Assembly: GCA_003278195.1 (NCBI GenBank)
Contig: QCGE01000009.1
Span: 1 to 64,000 of the forward strand
Reading direction: 5' to 3'
Length of the DNA stretch: 64,000 nucleotides
Source of the DNA: Prochlorococcus sp. AG-363-P08
Lineage (GTDB): Bacteria > Cyanobacteriota > Cyanobacteriia > PCC-6307 > Cyanobiaceae
Shown: piece after piece, positions 1 through 8,821 of the stretch
How positions within the stretch are numbered: position 1 is the first letter of the stretch
Layout: every line of letters begins with the position of its first letter
Translations under genes and position numbers: made by a program
The notes under the pieces: model-generated
What the model was told of the DNA's origin: nothing
Databases searched by the model: none
Seen by the model: the letters and a program-made list of their open reading frames with translations, nothing else

Positions 1-276
1 GAAGTCGAACAGCGATTAAAAGCTGAAGTCGAAAGACTTGAAGCCCAAGCCGAACTTAAAAAAATAGAGGCCGAATCTGAAGTAAACAATGAATACTTGC
101 AAAGAGCAGGTGAAAATGTAAAAAGCAAAAGCTATTCAAGACGAAACAACCCATGGCAAATTGCTGCTATAGGAGTGATAGCAATCGGCATTGCAACAAT
201 ATTCTTCTCTAAACAGACAGAAAATAAGCAATCAGACAACAAGGAAGAATTGTCTTATTTTGTTAATAATTCATAA
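1..276 (+). CDS. Hypothetical coiled-coil membrane protein, C-terminal part (cut by window edge)
   Basis: The reading frame is open from base 1 to a TAA at 274-276, so only the last 91 residues are present. The first 35 or so residues are rich in Glu, Lys, Ala and Leu with heptad-like spacing (coiled coil). A basic stretch (SRRNN) follows, then one hydrophobic helix (IAAIGVIAIGIATIFF) and a short polar tail. A coiled coil linked to a single membrane anchor is all that can be inferred; the family is not recognised. Confidence 0.7.
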   Translation, partial: EVEQRLKAEVERLEAQAELKKIEAESEVNNEYLQRAGENVKSKSYSRRNNPWQIAAIGVIAIGIATIFFSKQTENKQSDNKEELSYFVNNS

Positions 277-339
277 AAAATTATGCACTAAGCTTTCACA
301 ATGAAGTGATAGAATAAATGATCTCAAAAGACATTTAAA

Positions 340-732
340 CTAAACTTCTCTTCCTACATTGTAAATAAATTCCCTGAACTCTGGGTTCTTGAAATACAAC
401 ACAACTGCCAATAACAATAGAAGATTCAAGCCTAGGACTATGGATGCAACAATTATTCTTTGTCTTTTTCCAGGAATTCTATATTTAATACCTCCAAGTG
501 AATATTCATCTAGGTCCAATGGTTCGGTCTTTTCCTTCTTTTTAGCCTTCTGTTTTCGCCTGGCTTTCGACTTTGAAATTTTCACCCCCGAGACAGGCTT
601 CTCATCTAGTTCTTCACTTGTTAGATCCTTGGAATCACCTTGCGAGCTGTTCTCTAGGTCCATGTTGTCAGGTTGATCCCCTCCTCTCTCTGAGCGAAGA
701 TCATCACCCTCTTTCTGGCTGGATCCTGACAT
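340..732 (-). CDS. Hypothetical protein with C-terminal membrane anchor, 130 aa
   Basis: The first 50 residues are acidic, polar and probably disordered. A Lys/Arg-rich segment follows (about 51-69, KSKARRKQKAKKKEK), then a conserved-looking GIKYRIPGKRQR patch. One transmembrane helix (about 93-114) and a short tail complete the protein. The basic patch before the helix suggests the long N-terminus stays in the cytoplasm. The function is not recognised. It reads like a conserved picocyanobacterial protein because composition and order (disordered, basic, helix) are coherent. The ATG is preceded by an AT-rich spacer without a strong ribosome site. Confidence 0.6.
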   Translation of the reverse strand: MSGSSQKEGDDLRSERGGDQPDNMDLENSSQGDSKDLTSEELDEKPVSGVKISKSKARRKQKAKKKEKTEPLDLDEYSLGGIKYRIPGKRQRIIVASIVLGLNLLLLLAVVLYFKNPEFREFIYNVGREV

Positions 733-923
733 TGAATTGTTAAAAGCTGTTCCTTTTTCATAGCACTACTCAAGCTACAAAGCCTTGTTTTTCATACTTA
801 GGTAATCCATTAAAGAACTCAAAAGGACACTGAAAACAAAAAAAATACCTCCGTCTCACAGAAAGTGGCCTTCAAACCCAATAAAAATTGATTTTGTTTT
901 CTTGAGAACTCTAATTAAATCAA

Positions 924-1250
924 TCAATAGTTAAAGCAAAATTGATTTACTTTCTGCAGCATCTTTTCAGACTGAGTCCCACGGCTTTTCTTTATCTGGC
1001 TCATGATCAAATCAGACCCCAATCCTAGTGCCATTGTCTGACATGCAAAATCTCTATTCTCTTCTGCCTTATTTTGCAAAGCTTCAGTAAGTATTAATGC
1101 CCTTTGACAAGTTAGTCGCTGGCTAGTAAAGAAACAATTTCTTGCTAACAAATTCAGCTGTGATCGATTTGTAAATTGTGAAGCAAATGTCGAAGGAGAT
1201 ATTAAAACTAAAAGCATCAGGAATAAGCTCGGATAAGAACCCCTATTCAT
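924..1250 (-). CDS. Hypothetical secreted protein, 108 aa
   Basis: The N-terminus has a typical signal peptide: short basic start, hydrophobic core LFLMLLVLIS, and a possible cleavage after TFA-S near residue 24. The mature part is about 85 residues with four Cys (in NCFFTSQRLTC, FACQ and the C-terminal FCFNY), suggesting disulfides in the periplasm or thylakoid lumen. The family is not recognised. It stands alone between two intergenic regions and is transcribed in the same direction as the upstream small membrane protein gene at 340-732. Confidence 0.5.
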   Translation of the reverse strand: MNRGSYPSLFLMLLVLISPSTFASQFTNRSQLNLLARNCFFTSQRLTCQRALILTEALQNKAEENRDFACQTMALGLGSDLIMSQIKKSRGTQSEKMLQKVNQFCFNY

Positions 1251-1501
1251 AATTTCATCACTTGGTAACTTTTATGTAGAGATAAAATTTCATTATTTAA
1301 CAAGTACCAAGACATTTTTTAACTCGATAGGCCAATACCCAAAAAGATTCCTATTGAGCAAATGCTTACTGGCCATTGAGATCGTGCAACCAATGCTTTT
1401 GTGTCAATCACCTTAAGCAAGATCACGCAAATGGCTACCCAACCATCCGATCCATGGGTTTTGCTGGGATACTGTGTCAGACGAGAAAATTAACTTTCCG
1501 G

Positions 1502-1693
1502 ATGAATTTCGATTATCACGCCGTTGCTGCCCTATTGCACACCGCTATCCCTCTTGCAGCTGGTGCTGCAGGCGTTGGTTATTACGTGATGCGCCAGCGA
1601 GGCGTTGGGTTTACTGCAGCGCATCTGCTCGTAGGCATTCCCATGACAATTGTTGGAGGCGCAGCAGCTTTTCTGTTCTACGCCACCAAATAA
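1502..1693 (+). CDS. Small two-helix membrane protein, 63 aa
   Basis: Translation from the ATG at 1502 gives a 63-residue protein with two hydrophobic helices (about 8-30 and 40-60) joined by a short basic loop (MRQRGVG). The frame stays open upstream to 1376, but that part is polar and unlike the rest, so the inner ATG is preferred. The gene is visibly richer in G+C than its flanks, with many GCN, GGC and CGC codons, which supports real coding. No homolog is recognised; a role in the membrane is an inference from topology only. Confidence 0.6.
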   Translation: MNFDYHAVAALLHTAIPLAAGAAGVGYYVMRQRGVGFTAAHLLVGIPMTIVGGAAAFLFYATK

Positions 1694-1796
1694 AAAAAGG
1701 TCTTAGGGGAAGATGATTCTCATCTTGTGTTTAGCACCCAGATTTTTCAAAAAATCTTAGTTAAGGAAAAGGGGTTAGTCTTTTTCCGAAGCTATT

Positions 1797-2723
1797 TCAG
1801 GTATTGCTAAATAGACCATCAAGCTTTTCCTCCTTTCCCCTTAGATCACTTAATAGCTCTGAAGTAGTAATCTCGGCCCCCTTAGGGACGAGATTGATGC
1901 TCTCTGCAAGTAATCCTAATACCTTTGGAGCTTTGATCCCTTCTGAATAAAACCTCTTAAGGCCTGTTGAATTATCCCTTTTTGACAGCTTTAAACCATT
2001 TTCATCTGTCATCAAAGGTACATGCAAATATTTAGCGCATGCATGTTGTCCAATCGCATCAAATATGGCCAATTGTTCATGGATAACTGAAGCTAAATCG
2101 GCTCCTCTTACTACCTCATTAATACCAAGAGTTAACTCATCTAAAACTGTTGCGAGATGGTAGCTAATAAATCCATCAGCTCTTCTTAAAACCAAGTCTC
2201 CTGTTAAATGCGAGAAATTTTCATTTACATGTAAACGCCAACTAGGCAATTTCCCATCTTTAATACCCCAAAAAGCATGAAGGTTTTTACAAGTGCCTGG
2301 ATAAATAAACTTCCTTCCTCTTTCAACTGGATGCATTGATAAAAAACGTCTACTACAGCGACATGGATACAATTTCCCCTGTTTCCTTAATACTGCTAAT
2401 AAGGAGTGATACAAAGCCTTCCTCTTACTCTGCAAAACGACAGGGCCATCCCATGAAAGGCCCAACCAAAGAAGATCATTCTTAATAGATTCAATTGCAC
2501 CTGTCCGATTTCTATGGCTATCCAAATCATCCATCCTCAAAAGCCAAGCACCATTTGCTAAGCGAGCTTTCAACCATGAAACCAACGCAGTACGTAAATT
2601 ACCTAAATGAAGAACACCAGTTGGGGAAGGCGCAAATCTCCCCCTATAACCACACCTACGGAGGTGTGCACCCTCCTCTAAATGCTTAAAAAGGTTTTCA
2701 GGCAAAGAAAAGGAACTAGTCAT
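1797..2723 (-). CDS. gluQ: Glutamyl-Q tRNA(Asp) synthetase
   Basis: This is a shortened relative of glutamyl-tRNA synthetase that lacks the anticodon-binding domain. In this family the enzyme attaches glutamate to queuosine in tRNA-Asp. Visible signatures are the GRFAPSPTG start of the class I fold (28-36), the HIGH-like HLGN (39-42), the KLSKR loop (245-249) and a zinc site of CRC (121, 123), Tyr141 and Cys145 with the spacing of E. coli GluQRS. The length of 308 aa fits the family, with about 25 extra N-terminal residues; a later start is possible. It reads toward the left and shares no operon with HU, whose terminator lies just upstream. Confidence 0.92.
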   Translation of the reverse strand: MTSSFSLPENLFKHLEEGAHLRRCGYRGRFAPSPTGVLHLGNLRTALVSWLKARLANGAWLLRMDDLDSHRNRTGAIESIKNDLLWLGLSWDGPVVLQSKRKALYHSLLAVLRKQGKLYPCRCSRRFLSMHPVERGRKFIYPGTCKNLHAFWGIKDGKLPSWRLHVNENFSHLTGDLVLRRADGFISYHLATVLDELTLGINEVVRGADLASVIHEQLAIFDAIGQHACAKYLHVPLMTDENGLKLSKRDNSTGLKRFYSEGIKAPKVLGLLAESINLVPKGAEITTSELLSDLRGKEEKLDGLFSNT

Positions 2724-2746
2724 TCAATCAAATACATTTACGCGAC

Positions 2747-2775
2747 AAAAAAAAGCGGTCTATAAAGACCGCTTT
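2747..2775 (-). terminator. Rho-independent terminator of the HU gene
   Basis: The 9-bp perfect stem AAAGCGGTC / GACCGCTTT has a 6-base loop. Read on the minus strand it is followed by eight T residues. It sits about 30 bp after the HU stop codon and just before gluQ, so it ends the HU transcript. Confidence 0.88.
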
Positions 2776-2805
2776 AGCTCTATTAATTAAGGCAGCAATT
2801 AAAAA

Positions 2806-3081
2806 TCAGCCTTGAACGCGATCTTTGAACATTTTTCCTGCTGTAAAAGCGGGTACACGCTTTGCAGGAATCTTGATCTTCTCACCAGTCTTGGGATTTA
2901 AACCCTGTCTAGCAGAACGATCACGTGGTTCGAAAGAACCAAATCCAAGGATGGAGACTTTCTTGCCCTCCACCACAGAATCAATAATGGTGTCGATGGC
3001 AGCATCCACAACAAGAGAAACATCAGTTTTAGTGAGCTCTGTACGGGCTGCAACCAGGTTGACCAGATCAGCTTTGTTCAT
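2806..3081 (-). CDS. hup: DNA-binding protein HU
   Basis: This 91-residue histone-like protein bends and compacts DNA as a dimer. The start MNKADLVNLVAA, the hinge ILGFGSFEPRDR and the beta-arm RQGLNPKTGEKIKIPAKRVPAF are classic HU features, and length and end (KMFKDRVQG) match the family. The frame is open 43 codons further upstream, but that part has no HU similarity, so the ATG at 3081 is the start. The gene is monocistronic: its own terminator follows at 2747-2775, and the next minus-strand gene upstream ends 140 bp away. Confidence 0.96.
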   Translation of the reverse strand: MNKADLVNLVAARTELTKTDVSLVVDAAIDTIIDSVVEGKKVSILGFGSFEPRDRSARQGLNPKTGEKIKIPAKRVPAFTAGKMFKDRVQG

Positions 3082-3222
3082 TGGAAAGGAGAATGGGGCG
3101 GGGGGTTGAATTAGGGCGAAAACCAAAAGGTAATTGCCAAAAAAATCCCTAAGCGCACTAATGGTATGGAGCCAAGGGCTTGCCGGCAACCGAAAGACGC
3201 CGTGGCGCAATGCTTTATACGC

Positions 3223-3897
3223 TTAAAAGAACAATTCACCATCAGCCTGGAAGGGATCTGTCCATGCCTCCCATGCCATCACCCCCCTATCAGCAAGCCC
3301 CCCTAGAGGAGCACTAGAAGCCAGTAGTGGAGAGGAATCTCGAGGGATCCAATTACGTAATTTTTTCAAACTTTGCAGCTGACGAGGCCAATGAAAAGTC
3401 TTTCTTGTCCTCAAGCCAGCCAATCGACCAACCGCCACATGCACTAGCAACCGTCCGCAGAAGAGAACATTCCAAGGGGCAGGTACATAAGCTACACAAC
3501 TGCCAGGAGTAGGTCCTGGGGTCCATAACAATCGCACCCCTGCTCGGGTGACGTATTCCTCCTGAAAAGTTTTCAATCTTTCAATTCCAGGAAGCAGATA
3601 AGCCTCTTGCTCCTGAACTAAAACGGGCCAACCTAGTGAACGAACCAGTGCACCGACGCGTCCATGCCCTTCTCTGCTGGTTAAAAGAATGCTTGCAGGC
3701 TTGCCACTAGCATGGTCCTTTAAAAAACTAATATTCGCGTCATTCACTGCAGGACAATCAATCAATAAAGATTCGTCTCTACAACCTACCCACCAAGAAA
3801 TAGTACCTTTTGATTCTTCGTTTTCCGGGAAAGCCCAAATATCCCTAGCTACTAATAGAGGTTTATTTGATTCCCCACTCTTAGGGATAGAACTCAT
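3223..3897 (-). CDS. Metallo-beta-lactamase-fold protein with degenerate metal site
   Basis: The layout is that of an MBL-fold hydrolase: an N-terminal sheet (WWVGCRDESLLIDCP), a 'motif 2' loop after ILLTSREGHGRVGAL and a 'motif 3' loop TPGPTPGSCVAY. The metal ligands expected in THxHxDH and GHTPGS are mostly replaced (S, R, G and R in the first loop, P in the second). A single His at the end of the motif 2 region (GHG) and another in the LLVHVAVG segment remain. At 224 aa the length is normal. The protein is probably non-catalytic or binds something else. It diverges from glgX, 68 bp away. Confidence 0.6.
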   Translation of the reverse strand: MSSIPKSGESNKPLLVARDIWAFPENEESKGTISWWVGCRDESLLIDCPAVNDANISFLKDHASGKPASILLTSREGHGRVGALVRSLGWPVLVQEQEAYLLPGIERLKTFQEEYVTRAGVRLLWTPGPTPGSCVAYVPAPWNVLFCGRLLVHVAVGRLAGLRTRKTFHWPRQLQSLKKLRNWIPRDSSPLLASSAPLGGLADRGVMAWEAWTDPFQADGELFF

Positions 3898-3965
3898 AAG
3901 ATTGATAAACCTCCTAAAGCAATTAATTTGTCCCCAATGCTTCCTACTATTAGAGGATTGATCAA

Positions 3966-6047
3966 TTGAGAAAGACTAGAGTTGGGTCTCCCTGGCCTCT
4001 AGGAAGCACAATAACCAGAAGCGGAGTGAACTTCTCAGTTGCAGCTCCGAATGCCGAAAAACTGGAGTTGCTGATATTTGCAAACGGATTCGATGAAGCC
4101 CCAAAAGAGACCATTGAACTTACAAACTCCAACAAATCAGGTTTTTACTGGCATGTTGAAGTCGAAGGCCTAGGAGCTGGATGCTGTTACGGCTATAAAG
4201 TATATGGAAAAGAAAATCCTGAAAGCCAACTTCTTTCCACTGAAAAGGTATTAATAGATCCTTGCGCAAGGGCTATATCAGGATGGGATGTTTATCGAAG
4301 AGAGGGGGCAATTGGGAAGGCAGGAAATATTAACTGTTGCTTAAAAGGAGTTGTGTCTGAAAGAGACCAGTTTGACTTTCTCGCACACCCACGTCCAAGG
4401 CATATTTTAAGTCAAAGTATCATTTATGAGCTTCATGTTAGCTCTTTCACAGGCAGTAAATCTTCTAATGTTGACCCTGAAGAAAGAGGAACATTTCTTG
4501 GCCTTATAAAGAAAATTCCATATCTAAAAAAGCTTGGAATAACCACAATTGAGTTACTTCCAACTTTTATATATGATCCATCTGATGCCCCAAAAGGTAG
4601 AAATAACTTCTGGGGATATAGCCCAATCAACTGGTTCACTCCGCACCACAAATATGTAGTAGGAGAAGACCCATTACAAGCAAGACAACAATTCAGAAAA
4701 TTAGTTGCAGCCTGTCATGATGCAAACATTGAGGTCTTAGTTGATGTTGTTTACAATCACACAAGCGAAGGCAATAAGCATGGTCCAACCCTTAGCTGGA
4801 GAGGCTTTTCAGATGCTATTTATTATCACAAAAATAAGAATAATGATTACCTTGATGTTAGCGGGTGTGGCAATAGTATTGCAGCAAACCGTTCACTAGT
4901 TCAACAATTAATCATTGAATCAATGCGTTGCTGGGCATTAGAGCTTGGCGTGGATGGCTTTCGATTTGACTTAGGTATTGCACTGAGTCGTGGAGAAGGG
5001 CTCGCCCCCCTAGACAATCCGCCACTATTTGAGGCAATTGAAGCAGACCCAATCCTTAGTGACCTGAAAATAGTCAGTGAACCCTGGGACTGCGGAGGTT
5101 TATATCGGATAGGGGATTTCCCTGCAAAAAGAATTAGCAGTTGGAATGGTTGCTTCAGAGATGATCTTCGATCCTTCTGGAAAGGTGATAACAACACGGT
5201 TTGGAAATTAAAAGAAAGGTTAAATGGAAGCCTTGATCTATTTAGAAATAATGAAGCTCCTATCAATAGATCGATTAATTTCATTACCTCTCACGATGGA
5301 TTTACACTTCATGATTTAGTGAGTTTTAATCACAAACATAATCTTGCTAATGGAGAAAGTAATCGAGACGGAGAAAATCACAACATCAGCTGGAATCATG
5401 GAATAGAGGGCCCAACTTCAAATATTGCCGTGAAAAACCTAAGGGCCCGTCAAAAAAGAAACTTATTAGCAAGTCTTCTTCTATCCCCTGGCATCCCAAT
5501 GCTTTCAATGGGCGATGAAGTCGGACGCAGTCAAGGAGGGAACAACAACTCTTGGTGCCAAGATAACCTTATTGGTCAAATGATCTGGGATGAAAATCAC
5601 TGCGACATTCAGTTGCATGATTTCATAAGAAAATTATTAATTTTACGCAAACAACTTCCATCTATATTTAGCCCTGAAAGTCCCAGAGAAGAAAAAGGAA
5701 ACAGAAAAAAAAGTAATTCCGATTTATTTACAATTCAATGGCATGGAATAGAGCTAGAGAAGCCAGACTTAAGCAGTTGGTCACATAGCTTGAGCTTTAG
5801 CCTAAACAACTTTTCTGGAGAAGCAGTTATGTGGACTGGGTTAAATGCATGTCATAAAAGGCTCCTATTTAAGCTTCCAAAATCTTCCAAAGAATGGTAT
5901 CAAGTTGTAAACACAATGAACCGAAGTCCAAATGATATTCCAATTAAACCTAGGCCTTGGACTAAAGAAACAATAGAGTTAAGTGACAGGAGCATAGTTG
6001 TCTTTTTAGACAAAGAATTTGCAAAGAAAATTAGTTTTAACCTTTGA
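3966..6047 (+). CDS. glgX: Glycogen debranching enzyme (isoamylase type)
   Basis: The enzyme cleaves alpha-1,6 branches in glycogen. Residues about 10-110 form the CBM48-like N-terminal domain (PLGSTITRSGVNFSVAAPNA). The GH13 barrel follows with DVVYNH (260-265), GFRFDL with nucleophile Asp335, acid/base Glu372 in SEPWD, and SHDG (442-445). Length of 693 aa fits GlgX/TreX proteins. The start ATG at 3966 directly precedes RKTRVGSPWPLG, where family members begin. The gene is alone on the plus strand and faces the tRNA-Gly gene, with 6 bp between them. No frameshift or missing catalytic residue is seen. Confidence 0.95.
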   Translation: MRKTRVGSPWPLGSTITRSGVNFSVAAPNAEKLELLIFANGFDEAPKETIELTNSNKSGFYWHVEVEGLGAGCCYGYKVYGKENPESQLLSTEKVLIDPCARAISGWDVYRREGAIGKAGNINCCLKGVVSERDQFDFLAHPRPRHILSQSIIYELHVSSFTGSKSSNVDPEERGTFLGLIKKIPYLKKLGITTIELLPTFIYDPSDAPKGRNNFWGYSPINWFTPHHKYVVGEDPLQARQQFRKLVAACHDANIEVLVDVVYNHTSEGNKHGPTLSWRGFSDAIYYHKNKNNDYLDVSGCGNSIAANRSLVQQLIIESMRCWALELGVDGFRFDLGIALSRGEGLAPLDNPPLFEAIEADPILSDLKIVSEPWDCGGLYRIGDFPAKRISSWNGCFRDDLRSFWKGDNNTVWKLKERLNGSLDLFRNNEAPINRSINFITSHDGFTLHDLVSFNHKHNLANGESNRDGENHNISWNHGIEGPTSNIAVKNLRARQKRNLLASLLLSPGIPMLSMGDEVGRSQGGNNNSWCQDNLIGQMIWDENHCDIQLHDFIRKLLILRKQLPSIFSPESPREEKGNRKKSNSDLFTIQWHGIELEKPDLSSWSHSLSFSLNNFSGEAVMWTGLNACHKRLLFKLPKSSKEWYQVVNTMNRSPNDIPIKPRPWTKETIELSDRSIVVFLDKEFAKKISFNL

Positions 6048-6053
6048 ACCAAA

Positions 6054-6124
<71 letters not shown>

Positions 6125-6215
6125 GCACCGGTACATCGGCACCAATTACCAAAATAGCCGCTGATGAGACCAAGAGCTCTTTCATTATGACCGTGACGGT
6201 CCCATTCGCAGGAGA

Positions 6216-7619
6216 TTGACCAAGAAAATAGCCAACAATGAGAACGGGAAGCGTCGCCGACTCATGGTCTCCTATGGCCTAGGGGATGCCGGAACAGGCT
6301 TGGCAGCAACTCAGCTTGGGTTTTATCTTTTCCCATTTTTCACTGGAACTGCTGGGCTCCCTGCCTTTATTGCGGGTTCACTCTTGATGGTCATAAAGGT
6401 TTGGGATGCAATAAATGACCCCTTGATTGGATGGTTGAGTGATCACACCAAAACAAGATGGGGCCCAAGACTGCCCTGGATGCTCGGCGGTTCTATCCCT
6501 CTTGGCATAAGCCTTGGAGCTATGTGGTGGGTACCGCCAGGTGGGATTGGTCAAAAAACGGCTTATTACATAGTTATGGCAATACTTTTAATGACTGCCT
6601 ATACAAGCGTAAATCTTCCCTATGCAGCACTTTCAACAGAACTAACTGAAGACACCGCAATCAGGACAAGACTTAATGCTGCGAGATTTACTGGCTCAAT
6701 TTTGGCAGGTTTTAGTGGCCTAGTAGTGGCCGCTGGACTCCTTTCAAATGGCGATTCTGGCTTTATTGCAATGGGAAGAAGTACTGGATCAATAGCTGCG
6801 ATAGCTACTTTGTTCTCCTGCTGGGGCCTAGCTCCTTTTGCAAAAAAAGCCAGGCAACCGGTTCAAAAATCTGAACCATTGCCTTTACAAATCCAAAGAA
6901 TCCTAAGGAACCAAAGATTTTTACAGGTTATTGCTCTCTATCTTTTGCTCTGGTGTGCACTTCAACTAATGCAAACTGTCTCACTAATTTACTTAGAACA
7001 AGTTATGCATATACCAAAAAATTTATCTAAATGGATCGGACCAATACCCTTTCAAATAAGCGCTCTGATTGGTCTTCAGGTCTGGAGCATATCTTCTAAT
7101 CGATTTGGTAGAGTTAAAGTACTCTATTGGGGAGGAATGCTATGGATTGCCTCATGCCTATTTGCAATGGTCCTGCCACCTCTTTCATCAGAAATATTAA
7201 CAACAAGTTTTTTATCACTAAATAATGAAAGTCTAAAAATATTTTTACTAATAACAACTATCTTTATGGTTGGTTTTGGAGCCTCTACTGCCTATCTTAT
7301 TCCTTGGTCACTGCTTCCAGATGCAATAGATGCTGACCCTGACCATCCAGCGGGTATCTATACAGCATGGATGGTTTTAATCCAAAAAATAGGCATTGGT
7401 TTAAGCGTTCAACTTTTAGGGCTTTTACTTTCATTTTCGGGGTATCAATCACTTATCAATTGCTCAAATGCAAACATCTGCTTAAACCAACCAATAACTG
7501 CTCAGGTAACCATTCGTATTTGCATGGGATTTATCCCTGCAGTTCTAGTATGTTTAGGTCTCATACTAATGCGACGTTGGCCTGAGAAAGAGGCCCATCT
7601 AAAAGCGACCACTACATGA
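6216..7619 (+). CDS. MFS sugar:cation symporter, GPH/MelB type
   Basis: A 12-helix transporter of the glycoside-pentoside-hexuronide:cation symporter family. The diagnostic segment VIKVWDAINDPLIGWLSDHTKTRWGPRLPWML (about 59-90) matches the MelB D-x-x-x-D-P and R-W-G-(K/R)-(R/Y) signatures. The C-terminal half has WSLLPDAIDADPDHPAGIYTA, also typical. Substrate is unknown; a sugar or osmolyte is an inference. The first start in frame is TTG at 6216, with GGAG only one base away; the ATG at 6264 is an alternative. Its last 4 bases overlap the MlaE gene, so the two are probably co-translated. Confidence 0.82.
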   Translation: MTKKIANNENGKRRRLMVSYGLGDAGTGLAATQLGFYLFPFFTGTAGLPAFIAGSLLMVIKVWDAINDPLIGWLSDHTKTRWGPRLPWMLGGSIPLGISLGAMWWVPPGGIGQKTAYYIVMAILLMTAYTSVNLPYAALSTELTEDTAIRTRLNAARFTGSILAGFSGLVVAAGLLSNGDSGFIAMGRSTGSIAAIATLFSCWGLAPFAKKARQPVQKSEPLPLQIQRILRNQRFLQVIALYLLLWCALQLMQTVSLIYLEQVMHIPKNLSKWIGPIPFQISALIGLQVWSISSNRFGRVKVLYWGGMLWIASCLFAMVLPPLSSEILTTSFLSLNNESLKIFLLITTIFMVGFGASTAYLIPWSLLPDAIDADPDHPAGIYTAWMVLIQKIGIGLSVQLLGLLLSFSGYQSLINCSNANICLNQPITAQVTIRICMGFIPAVLVCLGLILMRRWPEKEAHLKATTT

Positions 7620-8362
7620 ACTCACCACGCTGGTTGAGGCGTTTAGGAAGCAGCCTCTTAATAGGTGGCCAGGCTATTACCGCCACAGCGAAAGGTCGTA
7701 TTAACTCAATTGATTTATCCGATCAACTTATGGAAGCTGGGCCAGGAAGCTTCCTAATAGTTTTAATTACTGGAATTGCAGCAGGCACAGTCTTCAATAT
7801 CCAAGTAGCGGCAGAACTTAGTAGGCAAGGAGCTGGTGCAACAGTTGGAGGAATACTCGCCATTGGAATGGCACGAGAAATCGCTCCATTACTTACTGCA
7901 ACGCTTCTCACAGGAAAAGTGGCTACCGCTTATGCCGCTCAATTAGGGACTATGAAGGTAACTGAACAAATTGATGCAATAACAATGCTCAGAACAGATC
8001 CTGTGGAATACCTAGTTGTCCCAAGAGTAATTGCCATGGTTGTCATGGCACCAGTTCAGTGCCTTTTATTCTTTAGCGTTGCTTTATGGAGTGGCCAAAT
8101 AAGCAGTACCCATCTCTATAAAATTCCCCCAGAAGTTTTTTGGAATTCCGTTAGAACCTGGCTCAGCCCTGATGATCTACCTTTCATGCTTGTAAAAGCA
8201 GTTGTATTTGGCTTGCAAATTGCAATCCTTGCCTGCGGGTGGGGGCTTACAACTCGTGGAGGACCAAAGGAAGTGGGCACTAGCACTACTGGAGCAGTGG
8301 TGATGACCCTAGTAACAGTGGCATTAATGGATGTATTACTTACTCAAATTCTTTTCGGTTAG
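7616..8362 (+). CDS. MlaE-family ABC transporter permease
   Basis: A 248-residue permease of the MlaE/YrbE (DUF140) family, which moves phospholipids or other lipids between membranes together with an MlaF ATPase and an MlaD substrate-binding protein. Typical family motifs are seen: AAGTVFNIQVAAELSRQGAG, AREIAPLLTATLLTGKVATAYAAQLGTMKVTEQIDAI and PRVIAMVVMAPV. The start overlaps the stop of the MFS gene (ATGA). Neither the ATPase nor the MCE-domain protein lies in this window, so the partners must be encoded elsewhere. In chloroplasts and cyanobacteria the homolog (TGD1-like) acts in the envelope. Confidence 0.92.
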   Translation: MNSPRWLRRLGSSLLIGGQAITATAKGRINSIDLSDQLMEAGPGSFLIVLITGIAAGTVFNIQVAAELSRQGAGATVGGILAIGMAREIAPLLTATLLTGKVATAYAAQLGTMKVTEQIDAITMLRTDPVEYLVVPRVIAMVVMAPVQCLLFFSVALWSGQISSTHLYKIPPEVFWNSVRTWLSPDDLPFMLVKAVVFGLQIAILACGWGLTTRGGPKEVGTSTTGAVVMTLVTVALMDVLLTQILFG

Positions 8363-8373
8363 AAACTAAACCC

Positions 8374-8793
8374 ATGAAAAATTCAGCTCAAAACACAAAT
8401 TCTGTGATTCTTTCACCAAACCCTCGTCTATCTATTTTTATTATTGCCATTGGAGTAATACTTATATTAATACCAATAAATTACTTATTTGGAGTAGTTA
8501 TTGGTTGTTTCGGACTATTCCTCCTAATCCAAACATTTACACTAAGACTAGAATTCGAACAAGAAGCAATGGTGGTTTTACAATTAAGCAGAGAAATACG
8601 TAGATTCCCTTATAAAAAGTGGCTCGCTTGGAGAATGCTTTTTCCCGCTTTACCAGGAATCTTATATTTCCGTGAAGAAGCAAGTCCACATTTATTACCA
8701 ATATTATTTGACAAGAACGAACTACAAAAACAATTACGCTTAAGAGTAGGAAATTTAGAAAAGCCCAAAAAGTCTCTTAACCCTACTTCTTAA
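8374..8793 (+). CDS. DUF3119 family protein
   Basis: A 139-residue cyanobacterial protein. Two adjacent hydrophobic helices (about 21-52) are followed by a soluble domain with SREIRRFPYKKWLAWRMLFPALPGILYFRE, the core of DUF3119. The function is not known. It starts 11 bp after the MlaE-type permease and ends 28 bp before the DUF3086 gene. All run in the same direction, so the group is probably one transcription unit, possibly linked to envelope lipid work (inference from context). Confidence 0.83.
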   Translation: MKNSAQNTNSVILSPNPRLSIFIIAIGVILILIPINYLFGVVIGCFGLFLLIQTFTLRLEFEQEAMVVLQLSREIRRFPYKKWLAWRMLFPALPGILYFREEASPHLLPILFDKNELQKQLRLRVGNLEKPKKSLNPTS

Positions 8794-8821
8794 AACTCAA
8801 AGCATTTTCTCAAATTAGCCA

